A DNA stretch of 64,000 bases from Streptomyces sp. AC558_RSS880 (GCF_019049255.1 NZ_JAGMUJ010000030.1:124001-188000), one strand, 5' to 3'; counted from the stretch's first letter, positions 28,174 to 37,388 are shown. Notes: a model not told the origin generated them from the letters alone. Translations and numbers: made by a program.

Positions 28174-28266
28174 GTCGTGTCGCAGGGCCGCCCACTGTCG
28201 TGTCGCAGGGTCGCCCGCTTGTCGTGTCGTAGGGGCATCCGCCGTCGTGTCGCCGGGACATCCGGT
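28174..28266. repeat. Four tandem 23/24-bp repeats before the protease gene
   Basis: Four head-to-tail units start at 28174, 28197, 28221 and 28244. Each opens GTCGTGTCG(C/T)(A/C)GGG and is 23 or 24 bp long; the last two have ATCC instead of CGCCC. No gene reads through them. They lie 145 nt before the protease start, so they could be an operator array or a simple tandem expansion. Confidence 0.85.
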
Positions 28267-28410
28267 CCACGCGTTCGTGCGGGGCCCCTTGTGCAATTCC
28301 TGTGCAACCCTCAATCTTTCGGCTGACGCCCGGACTCGGCCGTCAAAGGTGACATGATCACGTCAACGGCCGGTCCCCACGCGCACCACCGACCGAGGAG
28401 GAACCCTCAC

Positions 28411-29988
28411 ATGGCAGTGATGCGTCACCCCCGGCGAAGACTGGCCGCCCTCGGCGCCGCGACCACCGCGGCCCTCGTCGCGAGCCTCGTCTCCGCACTC
28501 CCCGCGGGCGCGGCCCCGGCCGCTCCCGAAGGCCGCGTCCTGTACGCGGGCGCCGCGAACGCCGTCGCCGGCAGCTACATCGTGACCCTGAAGGCGGACG
28601 AGGCCCGTTCCGGCTCCGCGGAGGGCCGCGCCCTGGCCGAGAAGTACGGCGCCGCCATCGAGCGCACGTACGCCAAGGCCCTGAACGGCTACGAGGTCGA
28701 GGCCTCCGAGGCCGAGGCGAAACGCTTCGCCGCCGACCCTGCCGTCGCCTCCGTGGTGCAGAACCGCACCTTCCACGTCACCGGCACCCAGCCGAACCCG
28801 CCCTCCTGGGGCCTGGACCGGATCGACCAGCCGAGCCTCCCGCTCAACAGCTCGTACACCTACCCGGATGCGGCCGGGGAGGGCGTGACGGCGTACGTCA
28901 TCGACACCGGCGTCCGCATCAGCCACAGCGACTTCGGCGGCCGTGCCTCCAACGGCTACGACGCCATCGACAACGACAACGTCGCCCAGGACGGCCACGG
29001 CCACGGCACGCACGTCGCCGGCACGGTCGCGGGCAGCTCCTACGGCGTGGCGAAGAAGGCGAAGGTCGTCGCCGTCCGGGTGCTGAACAACTCCGGCTCC
29101 GGCACCACCGCCCAGGTCGTCGCCGGCATCGACTGGGTGGCGCGGAACGCGGTCAAGCCCGCCGTCGCCAACATGTCCCTCGGCGGTGGCGCCGACAGCG
29201 CCCTCGACGAGGCCGTCCGCGGCGCCATCGCCTCCGGCGTCACCTTCGTCGTCGCGGCCGGGAACGAGTCCACCAACGCCTCCACCAAGTCCCCGGCCCG
29301 GGTGACCGAGGCGATCACCGTCGGCGCCACCACGTCCAGTGACGCGCGCGCCAGCTACTCCAACTACGGCTCCGTCCTGGACCTGTTCGCGCCCGGCTCC
29401 TCCATCACCTCCGCCTGGCGCACCGGCGACACGGCCACCAACACCATCTCCGGCACGTCCATGGCGAGCCCGCACGTCGCCGGCGCGGCCGCCCTCCACC
29501 TGGCCGGCAACCCCTCGGCCACCCCCGCCCAGGTCTCCTCCGCGCTGACCTCCGCCGCCACCACCGGCGTCGTCGGCAACCCGGGCAGTGGATCGCCCAA
29601 CCGGCTGCTGTACGTGGGTGAGGGGGACACCACCCCGCCGACCGGTGACCGCTTCGAGAACACCGCCGACTACGCCATCGCCGACAACTCCACCGTCGAG
29701 TCCCCGGTGACCGTCTCCGGCGTCTCGGGCAACGCGCCCTCGAACCTGGCCGTCGAGGTCGACATCACCCACACCTACATCGGCGACCTCCAGGTCCAGC
29801 TGATCGCCCCGGACGGCACGGCGTACACGCTGAAGCCGTACGGCACCGGCGGCAGCGCGAACGACATCGCCACCACCTACACCGTCGACGCCTCCGCGGA
29901 GACGGCCAACGGCACCTGGAAGCTGCGCGTCGGCGACAACGCGTCGTGGGACACCGGGCGGCTGAACGGCTGGGCGCTGCAGTTCTAG
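28411..29988 (+). CDS. Secreted subtilisin-like serine protease with P domain
   Basis: 525-residue precursor from ATG 28411, which has GAGGAGGA 8 nt upstream. The order is a signal peptide (about 1-35), an inhibitor I9 propeptide (SYIVTL…VASVVQN, about 55-120), an S8 catalytic domain with Asp165 (AYVIDTGV), His198 (HGHGTHVAG) and Ser350 (SGTSMASPH), and a C-terminal proprotein-convertase P domain (about 430-525, ending WKLRVGDNASWDTGRLNGW). Proteinase K-like subgroup. Secreted, self-processed, and probably used in nutrient scavenging or development. Confidence 0.95.
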   Translation: MAVMRHPRRRLAALGAATTAALVASLVSALPAGAAPAAPEGRVLYAGAANAVAGSYIVTLKADEARSGSAEGRALAEKYGAAIERTYAKALNGYEVEASEAEAKRFAADPAVASVVQNRTFHVTGTQPNPPSWGLDRIDQPSLPLNSSYTYPDAAGEGVTAYVIDTGVRISHSDFGGRASNGYDAIDNDNVAQDGHGHGTHVAGTVAGSSYGVAKKAKVVAVRVLNNSGSGTTAQVVAGIDWVARNAVKPAVANMSLGGGADSALDEAVRGAIASGVTFVVAAGNESTNASTKSPARVTEAITVGATTSSDARASYSNYGSVLDLFAPGSSITSAWRTGDTATNTISGTSMASPHVAGAAALHLAGNPSATPAQVSSALTSAATTGVVGNPGSGSPNRLLYVGEGDTTPPTGDRFENTADYAIADNSTVESPVTVSGVSGNAPSNLAVEVDITHTYIGDLQVQLIAPDGTAYTLKPYGTGGSANDIATTYTVDASAETANGTWKLRVGDNASWDTGRLNGWALQF

Positions 29989-30016
29989 CTCCGGCGAACG
30001 CCGCTCACCGCACCAC

Positions 30017-30054
30017 GGCCCCGTCCCCGGGGAAGGCGCCCCGGGGACGGGGCC
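30017..30054 (+). terminator. Terminator of the protease gene
   Basis: 16-bp perfect stem GGCCCCGTCCCCGGGG with its complement, 6-nt loop AAGGCG, 29 nt after the stop. Confidence 0.85.
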
Positions 30055-30072
30055 CGTCGTCCCGCGCCTACG

Positions 30073-31281
30073 ATGCCGCTCGTGTCCATACCTCCGCCCT
30101 ACGGGCCCCCGCAGGAACCTCAGGGCCCCCAGGGTCAGCAGCCCGCTCCCCAGGGCCAGGTCCCGTATCCGCCGCCGCAGTTCACCTACGGAGGCCGGCC
30201 CGGTTTCGCGCCGTACGGGCTCTACGGGCCGTACGGTCCCCGGCCGCCGGCCGTCGTCAACGGTGTCGCCGTCGCCGCCCTGGTGTTCGGCGTGCTGTGC
30301 CTGGTGCCGGCCGTCGGGCTGGTGCTGGGGCTGGTCGCGTTGCGGCAGATCAAGCGGCGGGGGGAGCGGGGGCGGGGGATGGCGGTCGCCGGGACCGTGC
30401 TGTCGTCGCTCGGGCTCGCGCTGTGGGTGGCGGCCCTCGCCTCCGGTGTCCTGACCGACGTCTGGGAGGGCCTCAAGGACGGGACGCGCGGCGACAGCGT
30501 CCTCGCCCTGGGCAAGGGCGACTGCTTCAACTCGCCCGGCGGGCTGGAGGGCTGGGCCACCGACGCCGACCGGGTGCCCTGTGCGCGGGAGCACGACGGT
30601 GAGGTCTTCGCCGTCGTCACCCTCCCCGACGGCCGTTACCCGGGCGACGACAGCCTCACCGGCACCGCGGACGAGCGGTGTTACGACCTCCGGGACGACT
30701 ACGTCATGGATTCCTGGGCGCTGCCCGGTCACGTGGACGTCTACCACCTCGTCCCGTCCTCGGAGAGCTGGCGCTTCGGCGACCGCGAGATCGTCTGTGT
30801 CCTCGGCGACCGGGACGCGCGGTCGCCGCTCACCGGGTCGCTGCGCCGGGACGGGACCACGCTCGACGAGCACCAACTGGCCTATCTGGAAGCGGCCCGG
30901 GTGCTCGACACCGCTCTGGACGGGGCCCCCGAGGCCGAGTTCGTCGAGGACGACCTGCCGGGGTACAGGGAATGGGCGGGCGAGGTGGCGGCGGCGCTCA
31001 CCGAGCAGACCCGGACGCTGCGCGCGCACGAGTGGCCCGCCGGTGCCGAGAAGCCGGTGAGCGGGCTCGTCGCCGAACTGGAGGAGGCGGAGGAGGAGTG
31101 GGCGAAGGCCGCCGGGGCCGGTGACGCGGACACCTACTACGAGCACTCCGGCAGGGGATGGAACCTCATCGACCCCGACGGTTCCGTCACCGCACGCAAG
31201 GCCCTGGGCTTGGCCGCGTCCCCGCCCCTGTACGACGAGGAGGCGGCGCGTGAGCCGGAGGGCGGGGACATGAAGGTGTGA
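30073..31281 (+). CDS. DUF4190 and septum-formation-like membrane protein
   Basis: 402 residues: a Pro/Gln/Gly-rich cytoplasmic N-terminus (about 1-58), two membrane helices in a DUF4190 pattern (NGVAVAALVFGVLCLVP…GLVALRQIKRRGERGRGMAVAGTVLS) and an outer domain starting LALGKGDCFNSPGG and VPCAREHDGEVFAVV, which resembles the actinobacterial septum formation family, with paired cysteines. An acidic helical tail follows. Function unproven. ATG 30073 or GTG 30082 are both possible starts. Confidence 0.8.
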   Translation: MPLVSIPPPYGPPQEPQGPQGQQPAPQGQVPYPPPQFTYGGRPGFAPYGLYGPYGPRPPAVVNGVAVAALVFGVLCLVPAVGLVLGLVALRQIKRRGERGRGMAVAGTVLSSLGLALWVAALASGVLTDVWEGLKDGTRGDSVLALGKGDCFNSPGGLEGWATDADRVPCAREHDGEVFAVVTLPDGRYPGDDSLTGTADERCYDLRDDYVMDSWALPGHVDVYHLVPSSESWRFGDREIVCVLGDRDARSPLTGSLRRDGTTLDEHQLAYLEAARVLDTALDGAPEAEFVEDDLPGYREWAGEVAAALTEQTRTLRAHEWPAGAEKPVSGLVAELEEAEEEWAKAAGAGDADTYYEHSGRGWNLIDPDGSVTARKALGLAASPPLYDEEAAREPEGGDMKV

Positions 31282-31374
31282 CGGCCGCCATAACGGGGAG
31301 AAAGTGCCTGCGTAAAGCCCCCGTTCGACAGCGTCATCACAACGAGTGATTCTCTGGCCTTTGCTTGCCTGGCA

Positions 31375-31412
31375 CAACCTACGGTTGCGACGCTGTTGCT
31401 GTCTGTACAACC
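31375..31412 (+). promoter_or_regulatory. Candidate GntR-family operator
   Basis: Inverted repeat CAACC-TAC-GGTTG (31375-31387) and a further ACAACC half-site (31407-31412), directly before the GntR gene. Fits autoregulation. Confidence 0.45.
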
Positions 31413-31427
31413 TGATGGGAGCGGCCC

Positions 31428-32180
31428 GTGACATTCGGTGAGCAGCCGGCGTACCTGCGTGTCGCGGGTGATCTCCGCAAGAAGATCGTCGACGGCCGGC
31501 TGCCGCCGCACACGCGGCTCCCCTCCCAGGCGAGAATCCGCGAGGAGTACGGCGTCTCGGACACGGTCGCGCTGGAGGCGCGCAAGGTCCTCATGGCGGA
31601 GGGGCTCGTCGAGGGCCGCTCCGGCTCGGGGACGTACGTGCGCGAGCGGCCGGTGCCCCGGAGGGTCGCCCGCTCGGGGTTCCGGCCGGAGCGCGGGGCC
31701 ACGCCGTTCCGTCAGGAGCAGGCCGACGCGGGCGTCCGGGGCACCTGGGAGTCCAGCAGCGAGCAGGCCGAGGCCCCCGGTGCCATCGCCGAGCGGCTGG
31801 ACATCGAGCCCGGCGACCGCGTGATGCGCACCAGGTACCTCTTCCGGGAGGCCGGCGACCCGATGATGCTCTCCACCTCCTGGGAGCCGCTCGCCCTCAC
31901 CGGCCGGACCCCCGTGATGCTGCCCGAGGAGGGACCGCTCGGCGGCATGGGGGTCGTCGAGCGCATGCGCGCCATCGACGTGATCGTGGACAACGTCACC
32001 GAGGAGGTCGGCGCCCGTCCCGGCCTCGCCGAGGAACTGGTGCTGCTGGGCGGCGTCCCCGGGCATGTCGTCCTGGTCATCCAGCGCACCTACTTCGCCT
32101 CGGGACGGCCGGTCGAGACCGCCGACGTGGTCATCCCCGCCGACCGCTACCGGGCCGCCTACCACCTCCCGGTGAAGTAG
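31428..32180 (+). CDS. GntR/HutC-family transcriptional regulator
   Basis: 250 residues: the GntR winged helix at about 5-70 (PAYLRVAGDLRKKIVDGRL, LPSQARIREEYGVS, GLVEGRSGSGTYV) and a UTRA ligand-binding domain at about 90-245 (RTRYLFREAGDPMMLSTSW; VIQRTYFASGRPVETADVV). HutC-type members respond to sugars, amino acids or similar metabolites. GTG 31428 has GGGAG upstream. No obvious target operon is adjacent; autoregulation is likely. Confidence 0.92.
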   Translation: MTFGEQPAYLRVAGDLRKKIVDGRLPPHTRLPSQARIREEYGVSDTVALEARKVLMAEGLVEGRSGSGTYVRERPVPRRVARSGFRPERGATPFRQEQADAGVRGTWESSSEQAEAPGAIAERLDIEPGDRVMRTRYLFREAGDPMMLSTSWEPLALTGRTPVMLPEEGPLGGMGVVERMRAIDVIVDNVTEEVGARPGLAEELVLLGGVPGHVVLVIQRTYFASGRPVETADVVIPADRYRAAYHLPVK

Positions 32181-32690
32181 CGGACCCGGCGGTGAGGGAC
32201 GGGCCTCCCGCCCCGTCGCGTCCGATGACCCGTGCCCGCGCCTCCCGTCGGCGCTCCCCACGCCGGCCGGTTCGTGCTCCCCACGCCGGCCGGTTCGTGC
32301 TCCTCGCGGCTCCCCGCCCGCTCCCCCGGCGGTGATCGTCACGCTCCTCCACCGACCCGCCGTGCGCCCCTTCCGCGCCCCCGGCCCGCCTCCGCTCCGG
32401 CGTGTCCCCCGCGGCGCCGTCGCCCCCGCGCCGTAGCAATCTGGCCGTTTTCCCAGGTCGTCCCCGGAGCGCGGCGCGCCGGGCACCATGCCGCTGACCG
32501 GACGCGTCGGCCTCCCCGCACGGCGCATCCGCCACCGTGCGCCCCCTGTGTTCTGGCTGGTTGCGTGCCTCTTTGTGAAAAGGCGTATTCGCTCAGTGAA
32601 GGTAAGGCGTAGGCTCGGGCATATGCGGACTGGGGTTTCCTTATCGGGCGGGGCGCGGCACCGGCCGCGGACGGGAAGTGGAGGGGAGCG
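32181..32690. other. 510-nt intergenic region with a 23-bp tandem duplication
   Basis: No supported gene. Two identical adjacent 23-bp units (32253-32275 and 32276-32298, starting GCTCCCCACGCCGGCC) stand in C-rich DNA. Towards the right end the sequence becomes less GC-rich (TTTGTGAAAAGGCGTATTCG) with two AAGGCGTA words at about 32579 and 32604. That part probably holds the promoter of the 62-residue gene. Confidence 0.6.
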
Positions 32691-32879
32691 ATGAACGACG
32701 GGACGGTGACTCTTCCCTGGCTCGTCGTGCGCCAGGACGACAACGGCAACCGCTACCGAGTGGGCAGGTACGCGACCCGCGCCGAGGCCGAGAGGATCGC
32801 GGAGAGCCTCGACGGGCGCGGACACAAGCAGCTCTACTGGGTCGAGCGGATCGGTCAGAACGGAACGTCCGCCGACTGA
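32691..32879 (+). CDS. Small conserved hypothetical protein, SPOR-like
   Basis: 62 residues, soluble. The pattern WLVVRQDDNGNRYRVGRYATRAEAERIAESLDGRGHKQLYWVERI alternates strand-helix-strand like a half SPOR domain (given here in outline). Good site GGAGGGGAGCG before ATG. It is 49 nt upstream of the Nudix gene. Function unknown. Confidence 0.7.
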   Translation: MNDGTVTLPWLVVRQDDNGNRYRVGRYATRAEAERIAESLDGRGHKQLYWVERIGQNGTSAD

Positions 32880-32928
32880 CCCGGACCGCCGGCGGCCCCC
32901 TGCCCGCCCCTCCCGTAGGCTCCGGCGC

Positions 32929-33342
32929 ATGAACGAGCGGATCGTGGTGGTCGGTGCGGCCCTGTGGCACGAGGGGCGGTTGCTCGCCGCCCGCCGGAGC
33001 GCACCCGCCGAACTGGCCGGGCGCTGGGAGCTGCCCGGCGGCAAGGTCGAACCGGGGGAGGCCCCCGAGGCGGCCGTCGTGCGGGAGCTGCGCGAGGAGC
33101 TCGGCGTCGACGCCGAGGCCGCGGAGCGCGTCCCGGGGGAGTGGCCGCTGCGGACGCCGTACGTGATGCGGGTGTGGACCGCGCGCCTGCGCCCCGGATC
33201 CGCCGCGCCCCGGCCCCTCGAGGACCACGACGAGCTGCGCTGGCTCACCCCCGACCGGATCTGGGACGTCGACTGGCTCGACCACGACGTGCCCGCGGTC
33301 CGCGACACCCTCACCCACCTCGGCCTCCGGGAGGGCGTGTGA
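32929..33342 (+). CDS. Nudix hydrolase, MutT-like (8-oxo-dGTP diphosphatase type)
   Basis: 137 residues. The Nudix box GGKVEPGEAPEAAVVRELREELGV matches Gx5Ex7REUxEExGU exactly (positions about 37-60). The N-terminal VVVGAALWHEGRLLAARRS and the LAGRWELPGGK context are MutT-like, pointing to removal of oxidised nucleotides. Exact substrate not certain. Confidence 0.9.
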   Translation: MNERIVVVGAALWHEGRLLAARRSAPAELAGRWELPGGKVEPGEAPEAAVVRELREELGVDAEAAERVPGEWPLRTPYVMRVWTARLRPGSAAPRPLEDHDELRWLTPDRIWDVDWLDHDVPAVRDTLTHLGLREGV

Positions 33343-33484
33343 AGTGCGGGTCCGGCGCGCGGGAGCAGGAGTGACGGGGCGTGGGCGCCTTCCCGCGCCG
33401 CTCGTGCCACGATGCGCCGTCGAGCGCGGTACTCCGTCCGGGATATCGGGTATGTGCCCATTAACCCCATGAAACCGGACATGG

Positions 33485-33913
33485 GTGGACTCCCTCGGCG
33501 GGGAAGTGATCCGTGTGATCGACACCGACGGCGACCGCGCCGCGTGGACCTTCTCCGCGGACCCGGGAACCGTACGCGCCGCCCGCCGCGCCGTCCGTGA
33601 CCAACTGCGCATCTGGGACCTCGACAGCGTCGGCGACCTCGCGGCCCTGCTGGTCAGCGAACTGGTCACCAACGCCCTGCGGTACGCCACCGGACCCATC
33701 GGCGTACGCCTGACCCGCCCCACGGACCTCGGCGGTGTCCTCCTGGTGGAGGTCTCCGACCCCCTCCCCGAGCCCCCGCACGAACGCGCCGCCCGGCCCG
33801 AGGACGAGGGCGGGCGCGGGCTGCAGCTGCTGGCCTCCGCCTCCCGCCGCTGGGGCACCCGGCCGGCCGCCCCCGGCAAGACCGTGTGGTTCGAACTCGC
33901 GGTGCCGAGATGA
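33485..33913 (+). CDS. Anti-sigma-factor-type ATPase (HATPase_c_2)
   Basis: About 142 residues. GHKL ATP-binding motifs are LLVSELVTNALRYATG (N box), VEVSDPLPEPP (G1-like) and DEGGRGLQLLASASRRWG (G2), as in RsbW/SpoIIAB-like proteins common in Streptomyces. These bind sigma factors or phosphorylate anti-anti-sigma proteins. GTG 33485 is the longest start; GTG 33506 and GTG 33515 are possible, and GGGGA favours the last. It closely resembles the C-terminal domain of the phosphatase 270 nt downstream. Confidence 0.85.
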   Translation: MDSLGGEVIRVIDTDGDRAAWTFSADPGTVRAARRAVRDQLRIWDLDSVGDLAALLVSELVTNALRYATGPIGVRLTRPTDLGGVLLVEVSDPLPEPPHERAARPEDEGGRGLQLLASASRRWGTRPAAPGKTVWFELAVPR

Positions 33914-34093
33914 GGGATCGCACGCCCGTTCAGGGTGTACGCGCCCGCCACTTCCGTCGAGTGACCGGTTCAGTACTTCAGAGGTTGTCGAAGAGGGGGG
34001 TTCGACGACGTGTCCGCTGGTTAGAAGACTGGAAGTGTTCTCACGGTGCGGACCGAAAAGCATCGGGACCGTGCTGTGATCGTGAACACCGTG

Positions 34094-34122
34094 TTGTGCG
34101 GCACCGTAGTGCTGGATACTGC
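34094..34122 (+). promoter_or_regulatory. Candidate promoter of the PP2C phosphatase gene
   Basis: TTGTGC (34094-34099) and TACTGC (34117-34122) with a 17-nt spacer, 58 nt before the predicted GTG. Confidence 0.4.
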
Positions 34123-34179
34123 GGGCAGCCGCCCCCGGTGACCGGTGCCGGACGCGGTGAGCTGGAGGGGACGGTTCGC

Positions 34180-36795
34180 GTGAGCGAGATACCAGCGAAG
34201 GCCACGGAGTCCGAGGACCCGTCGGGCGGCGCGAGGAGTGGGGCCGCCGACGGCCCCTTCTCCGGCGACGCTCCGTCCGGCGACGCGATGTGGCAGAGCA
34301 GTCCGCCCGGCTCCATGTACGACTACATCAAGGTCGCCTCCTTCTCCATCGGCCCGGACGGGCTGGTCGACCAGTGGAGCCTGCGCGCCGAGCAGATCTT
34401 CGGCATCCCCGCCGAGCGCGCCGTCGGCGTGGACCCCATCGAGGCGTTCATCGAGCCCGTCCGGCGGGAGCGCGGCCAGCGCAAGATGGCCGAGATCCTC
34501 GACGGCCGGGAATGGACCGGAGTGGTGCCCTTCCGGCTGCCGGACTCGCTGACGGCGGACGAGCGCGACCGGGAGGGCCTCGCCGAGGTCTACGTCATGC
34601 CGACGCGGACCGAGGAGGGGGAGAAGGCCGCCGTCTGCATCGTCGTCGACGTCCGCACCCTGCGCCGCATCGAGACCGACCTCGCCGCCTCGCAGGCCAT
34701 ATTCGGCCAATCTCCGTTCGGCTTCCTGTTGATCGACCCCGACCTGCGGGTACGCCGCGCCAACCAGCGGTTCGCGTCCATCTTCGGCGGCACCCCCGAC
34801 GACCACCGCGGCAAGGGCGTCCACGACTACCTGCCGCGCGGCGAGGCCGAGCGGGTCGCCGCGACCCTGCGCCGGGTCCTGGAGACCGGCGACTCCATCA
34901 CGGACATGCACGTCACGGGCTTCGTACCGGGCTCCGACGAGCGCCGCCACTGGTCCGTCAACCTCTACCGCGTGCACAGCGGCAGCGGCCGGCCCATCGG
35001 CATCTCCTGGCTCGGCACGGACATCACCGCCCGCCGCGCCGCCGCCCGGGAGGCCGCCGCCGCGCGGCGCAATCTCGCCCTCCTCAACGAGGCGGGCGCC
35101 CGGATCGGCAACTCCCTCGACCTGGAGACCACCGCCCGCGAACTCCTCGACGTCGTCGTCCCCGGCTTCTGCGACCTGGCCACCGTCGACCTGTACCAGG
35201 GGTTGCTGGCCGGTGACGAGACCCCACCGGGCCTCGCCGACGGCAGCGCGGAGGTACGTCGCGTCGCCTTCGCCAGCGCCGTGTCCGACGCGCCGTTCAG
35301 CGGCACCGGTGAGCCGGTGAAACTGGGCGCCGTCCACCACTACCCGTTCAACTCGCCCTGCGCGGACGCCCTGCGCACCGCCCGCCCGCAGAGCGTCCCC
35401 GGCGGGGACGGCGGCCTGGTGCAGTCCACGCTCGCCGTGCCGATGGTCGCCCACGACACGGTGGTGGGACTCGCGCAGTTCGCCCGCACCAAGGGCAGCG
35501 AGCCGTTCGGCGACCGCGACCGCGACCTCGCGGTCGAACTGGCCGCCCGCGCCGCCGTCTGCATCGACAACGCCCGTCTCTACCGGCGCGAGCACGAACG
35601 CGCGTTGATACTGCAGCGCTCGCTGCTCCCGCCGGGCGACCCGGAGGCCTCCGGCCTCGACATCGCCTGCCGCTACCTGCCCGGCAACGTGGCCACCGGC
35701 CGGCCCAGCGAGGTCGGCGGCGACTGGTTCGACGTCATCGAACTGCCCGGCCACCGCACCGCGCTGGTCGTCGGCGATGTCATGGGGCGGGGCTTGCGCG
35801 CGGCCGTGGCCATGGGCGAACTGCGCACCGCCGTACGGACCCTGGCCCAGCTCGACCTGGAACCCGCCGAGGTGCTCTCCCAGTTGGACGAGATCGCCCG
35901 GGGCCTCGGCGCCCCCGGAGGGGTCCAGCAGGCCACCCGCGCCGCCCGCCGCCCCCGCGAGGCCGACCTCTCCGAGGTCTACCTGGCGACCTGCGTCTAC
36001 GCCGTCTACGACTCGGTGACCAGGCGCTGCACCTTCGCCAACGCGGGCCATCTGCCGCCCGTCCTGGTCGAACCCGGCGAGCCCGCGCTGATGCTGGACG
36101 TACCGCCCGGAATGCCGCTCGGCGTCGGCGGCGAACCCTTCGAGGAGGTGGAGGTCGAACTGCCCGAGGGTGCCCTGCTCGCGCTCTACACGGACGGACT
36201 GGTCGAAAGCCGCGACCACCCCCTCGACGAGGGCCTCCAGGCCTTCGTGCACGCCCTGAGGGACCCCTCCGCACCCCTGGAGGATGTCTGCGACCACGTC
36301 CTCAACACCCTCGACACCCACCACGGCGAGGACGACATCGCCCTGCTGATGGCCCGCGTCCAGGGACTGCCCGCCGAGTCCGTCGGCGACTGGACCCTGC
36401 CCCGCGAGCCCCGCAGCGTCGGCCGGGCCCGCGAGTACGCCCGCGCGCAGCTGCTCGGCTGGGACATGGAACCCCTGGTCGACACCACGGAGCTCCTGGT
36501 CAGCGAACTGGTCACCAACGCCCTGCGGTACGGCGAGGGCGAGATCAGACTCCGTCTCCTCCTCGACCGGACCCTGGTCTGCGAGGTCTGGGACTCGGGT
36601 CTCGTCCAGCCCCGCCGCCGCCGTGCCCGCGACACCGACGAGGGCGGCCGCGGCCTCCAGCTGGTCGGCCTGCTCAGCGCGGCCTGGGGCTCCCGCCGCA
36701 CCCCCCGGGGCAAGACGGTCTGGTTCGAACTCCCCCTCCCCGGCACGGACACCACCCTCACCGACCCGGCGGAGGCACTGCTGAGCCTGTTCTGA
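34180..36795 (+). CDS. PAS-PAS-GAF-SpoIIE phosphatase with C-terminal HATPase domain
   Basis: 871 residues. PAS at about 45-160, a second PAS at about 165-290 (ASQAIFGQSPFGFLLIDPDL), GAF at about 300-465, the PP2C/SpoIIE catalytic domain at about 475-725 (LQRSLLPPG; VGGDWFDVIELPG; VVGDVMGRGLRAAVAMGELR; LALYTDGLVE; DDIALLMARV, supplying the metal-binding aspartates) and an anti-sigma-type ATPase at about 740-865 (LLVSELVTNALRYGEG; DEGGRGLQLVGLLSAAWG). It would dephosphorylate an anti-sigma antagonist while its own ATPase domain may act as the kinase. Start GTG 34180 has GGAGGGG 9 nt upstream; the frame extends to 33886 without support. Confidence 0.93.
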   Translation: MSEIPAKATESEDPSGGARSGAADGPFSGDAPSGDAMWQSSPPGSMYDYIKVASFSIGPDGLVDQWSLRAEQIFGIPAERAVGVDPIEAFIEPVRRERGQRKMAEILDGREWTGVVPFRLPDSLTADERDREGLAEVYVMPTRTEEGEKAAVCIVVDVRTLRRIETDLAASQAIFGQSPFGFLLIDPDLRVRRANQRFASIFGGTPDDHRGKGVHDYLPRGEAERVAATLRRVLETGDSITDMHVTGFVPGSDERRHWSVNLYRVHSGSGRPIGISWLGTDITARRAAAREAAAARRNLALLNEAGARIGNSLDLETTARELLDVVVPGFCDLATVDLYQGLLAGDETPPGLADGSAEVRRVAFASAVSDAPFSGTGEPVKLGAVHHYPFNSPCADALRTARPQSVPGGDGGLVQSTLAVPMVAHDTVVGLAQFARTKGSEPFGDRDRDLAVELAARAAVCIDNARLYRREHERALILQRSLLPPGDPEASGLDIACRYLPGNVATGRPSEVGGDWFDVIELPGHRTALVVGDVMGRGLRAAVAMGELRTAVRTLAQLDLEPAEVLSQLDEIARGLGAPGGVQQATRAARRPREADLSEVYLATCVYAVYDSVTRRCTFANAGHLPPVLVEPGEPALMLDVPPGMPLGVGGEPFEEVEVELPEGALLALYTDGLVESRDHPLDEGLQAFVHALRDPSAPLEDVCDHVLNTLDTHHGEDDIALLMARVQGLPAESVGDWTLPREPRSVGRAREYARAQLLGWDMEPLVDTTELLVSELVTNALRYGEGEIRLRLLLDRTLVCEVWDSGLVQPRRRRARDTDEGGRGLQLVGLLSAAWGSRRTPRGKTVWFELPLPGTDTTLTDPAEALLSLF

Positions 36796-36827
36796 CGACC
36801 CGTCGGCGCGGCGCGTACACTCCCGCC

Positions 36828-37388
36828 GTGCACACCACCCCGACCACCCCGGTGCGGCTGACGGCCGGCCCCCTCACGCTGCGTCCCTGGGCGCCCGGGG
36901 ACGCGGCCGTCCTGGCCGAGCTGTACCGGGACGAGGCGATGCGCCGCTGGGCGAGCGCGCCCGTGCACGACGAGCCGAGCGCGGCGCGCTGGGTGGCCGA
37001 GCAGCGGCGCGGCTGGGAGACCGGCGAACGCCTCGCCTTCGCCGTGCGGGAGACGGAGGCGTCCGACGCCCGGCCGGCGGGCCATGTCGTGCTCAAACGG
37101 ACGGCCGCGACCGCCGCCACGGCCGAGGTCGGCTACTGGACGGCCGCCCACGCGCGGGGCAGGGGAGTGGCCCCGCGAGCCCTGACCGCCGTGGCCGACT
37201 GGGCCTTCGCCACCTTCGCCCACGAGGGCCTGACCCGCCTGGAGCTGCTGCACCAGGTCGACAACACGGCCTCCTGCCGCGTCGCCGAGAAGAGCGGCTT
37301 CGCGCTGTCCGGCCTGCTCCCCGCCGCCCCGCCGGCCTTCCCCCTCGACGGCCACCAGCACATACGGCAGGCGCCCTCCGCCGTATGA
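36828..37388 (+). CDS. GNAT acetyltransferase, RimJ/RimL-like
   Basis: 186 residues. The N-terminal VRLTAGPLTLRPWAPGDAAVLAELY, the acetyl-CoA loop region AHARGRGVAPRALTAVADWAF and LLHQVDNTASCRVAEKSGFALSG are typical of RimJ/RimL-type N-acetyltransferases. Substrate unknown. It starts at GTG 32 nt after the phosphatase stop. Confidence 0.9.
   Translation: MHTTPTTPVRLTAGPLTLRPWAPGDAAVLAELYRDEAMRRWASAPVHDEPSAARWVAEQRRGWETGERLAFAVRETEASDARPAGHVVLKRTAATAATAEVGYWTAAHARGRGVAPRALTAVADWAFATFAHEGLTRLELLHQVDNTASCRVAEKSGFALSGLLPAAPPAFPLDGHQHIRQAPSAV

Noticed and set aside
28174..28266. Tandem repeats as a CRISPR array
   Set aside because: The units are head to tail with no unique spacers and no cas genes nearby.
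28363..31434. Minus-strand open frame of 1023 codons over the protease and DUF4190 genes
   Set aside because: It crosses two unrelated plus-strand genes and a terminator. A shadow frame.
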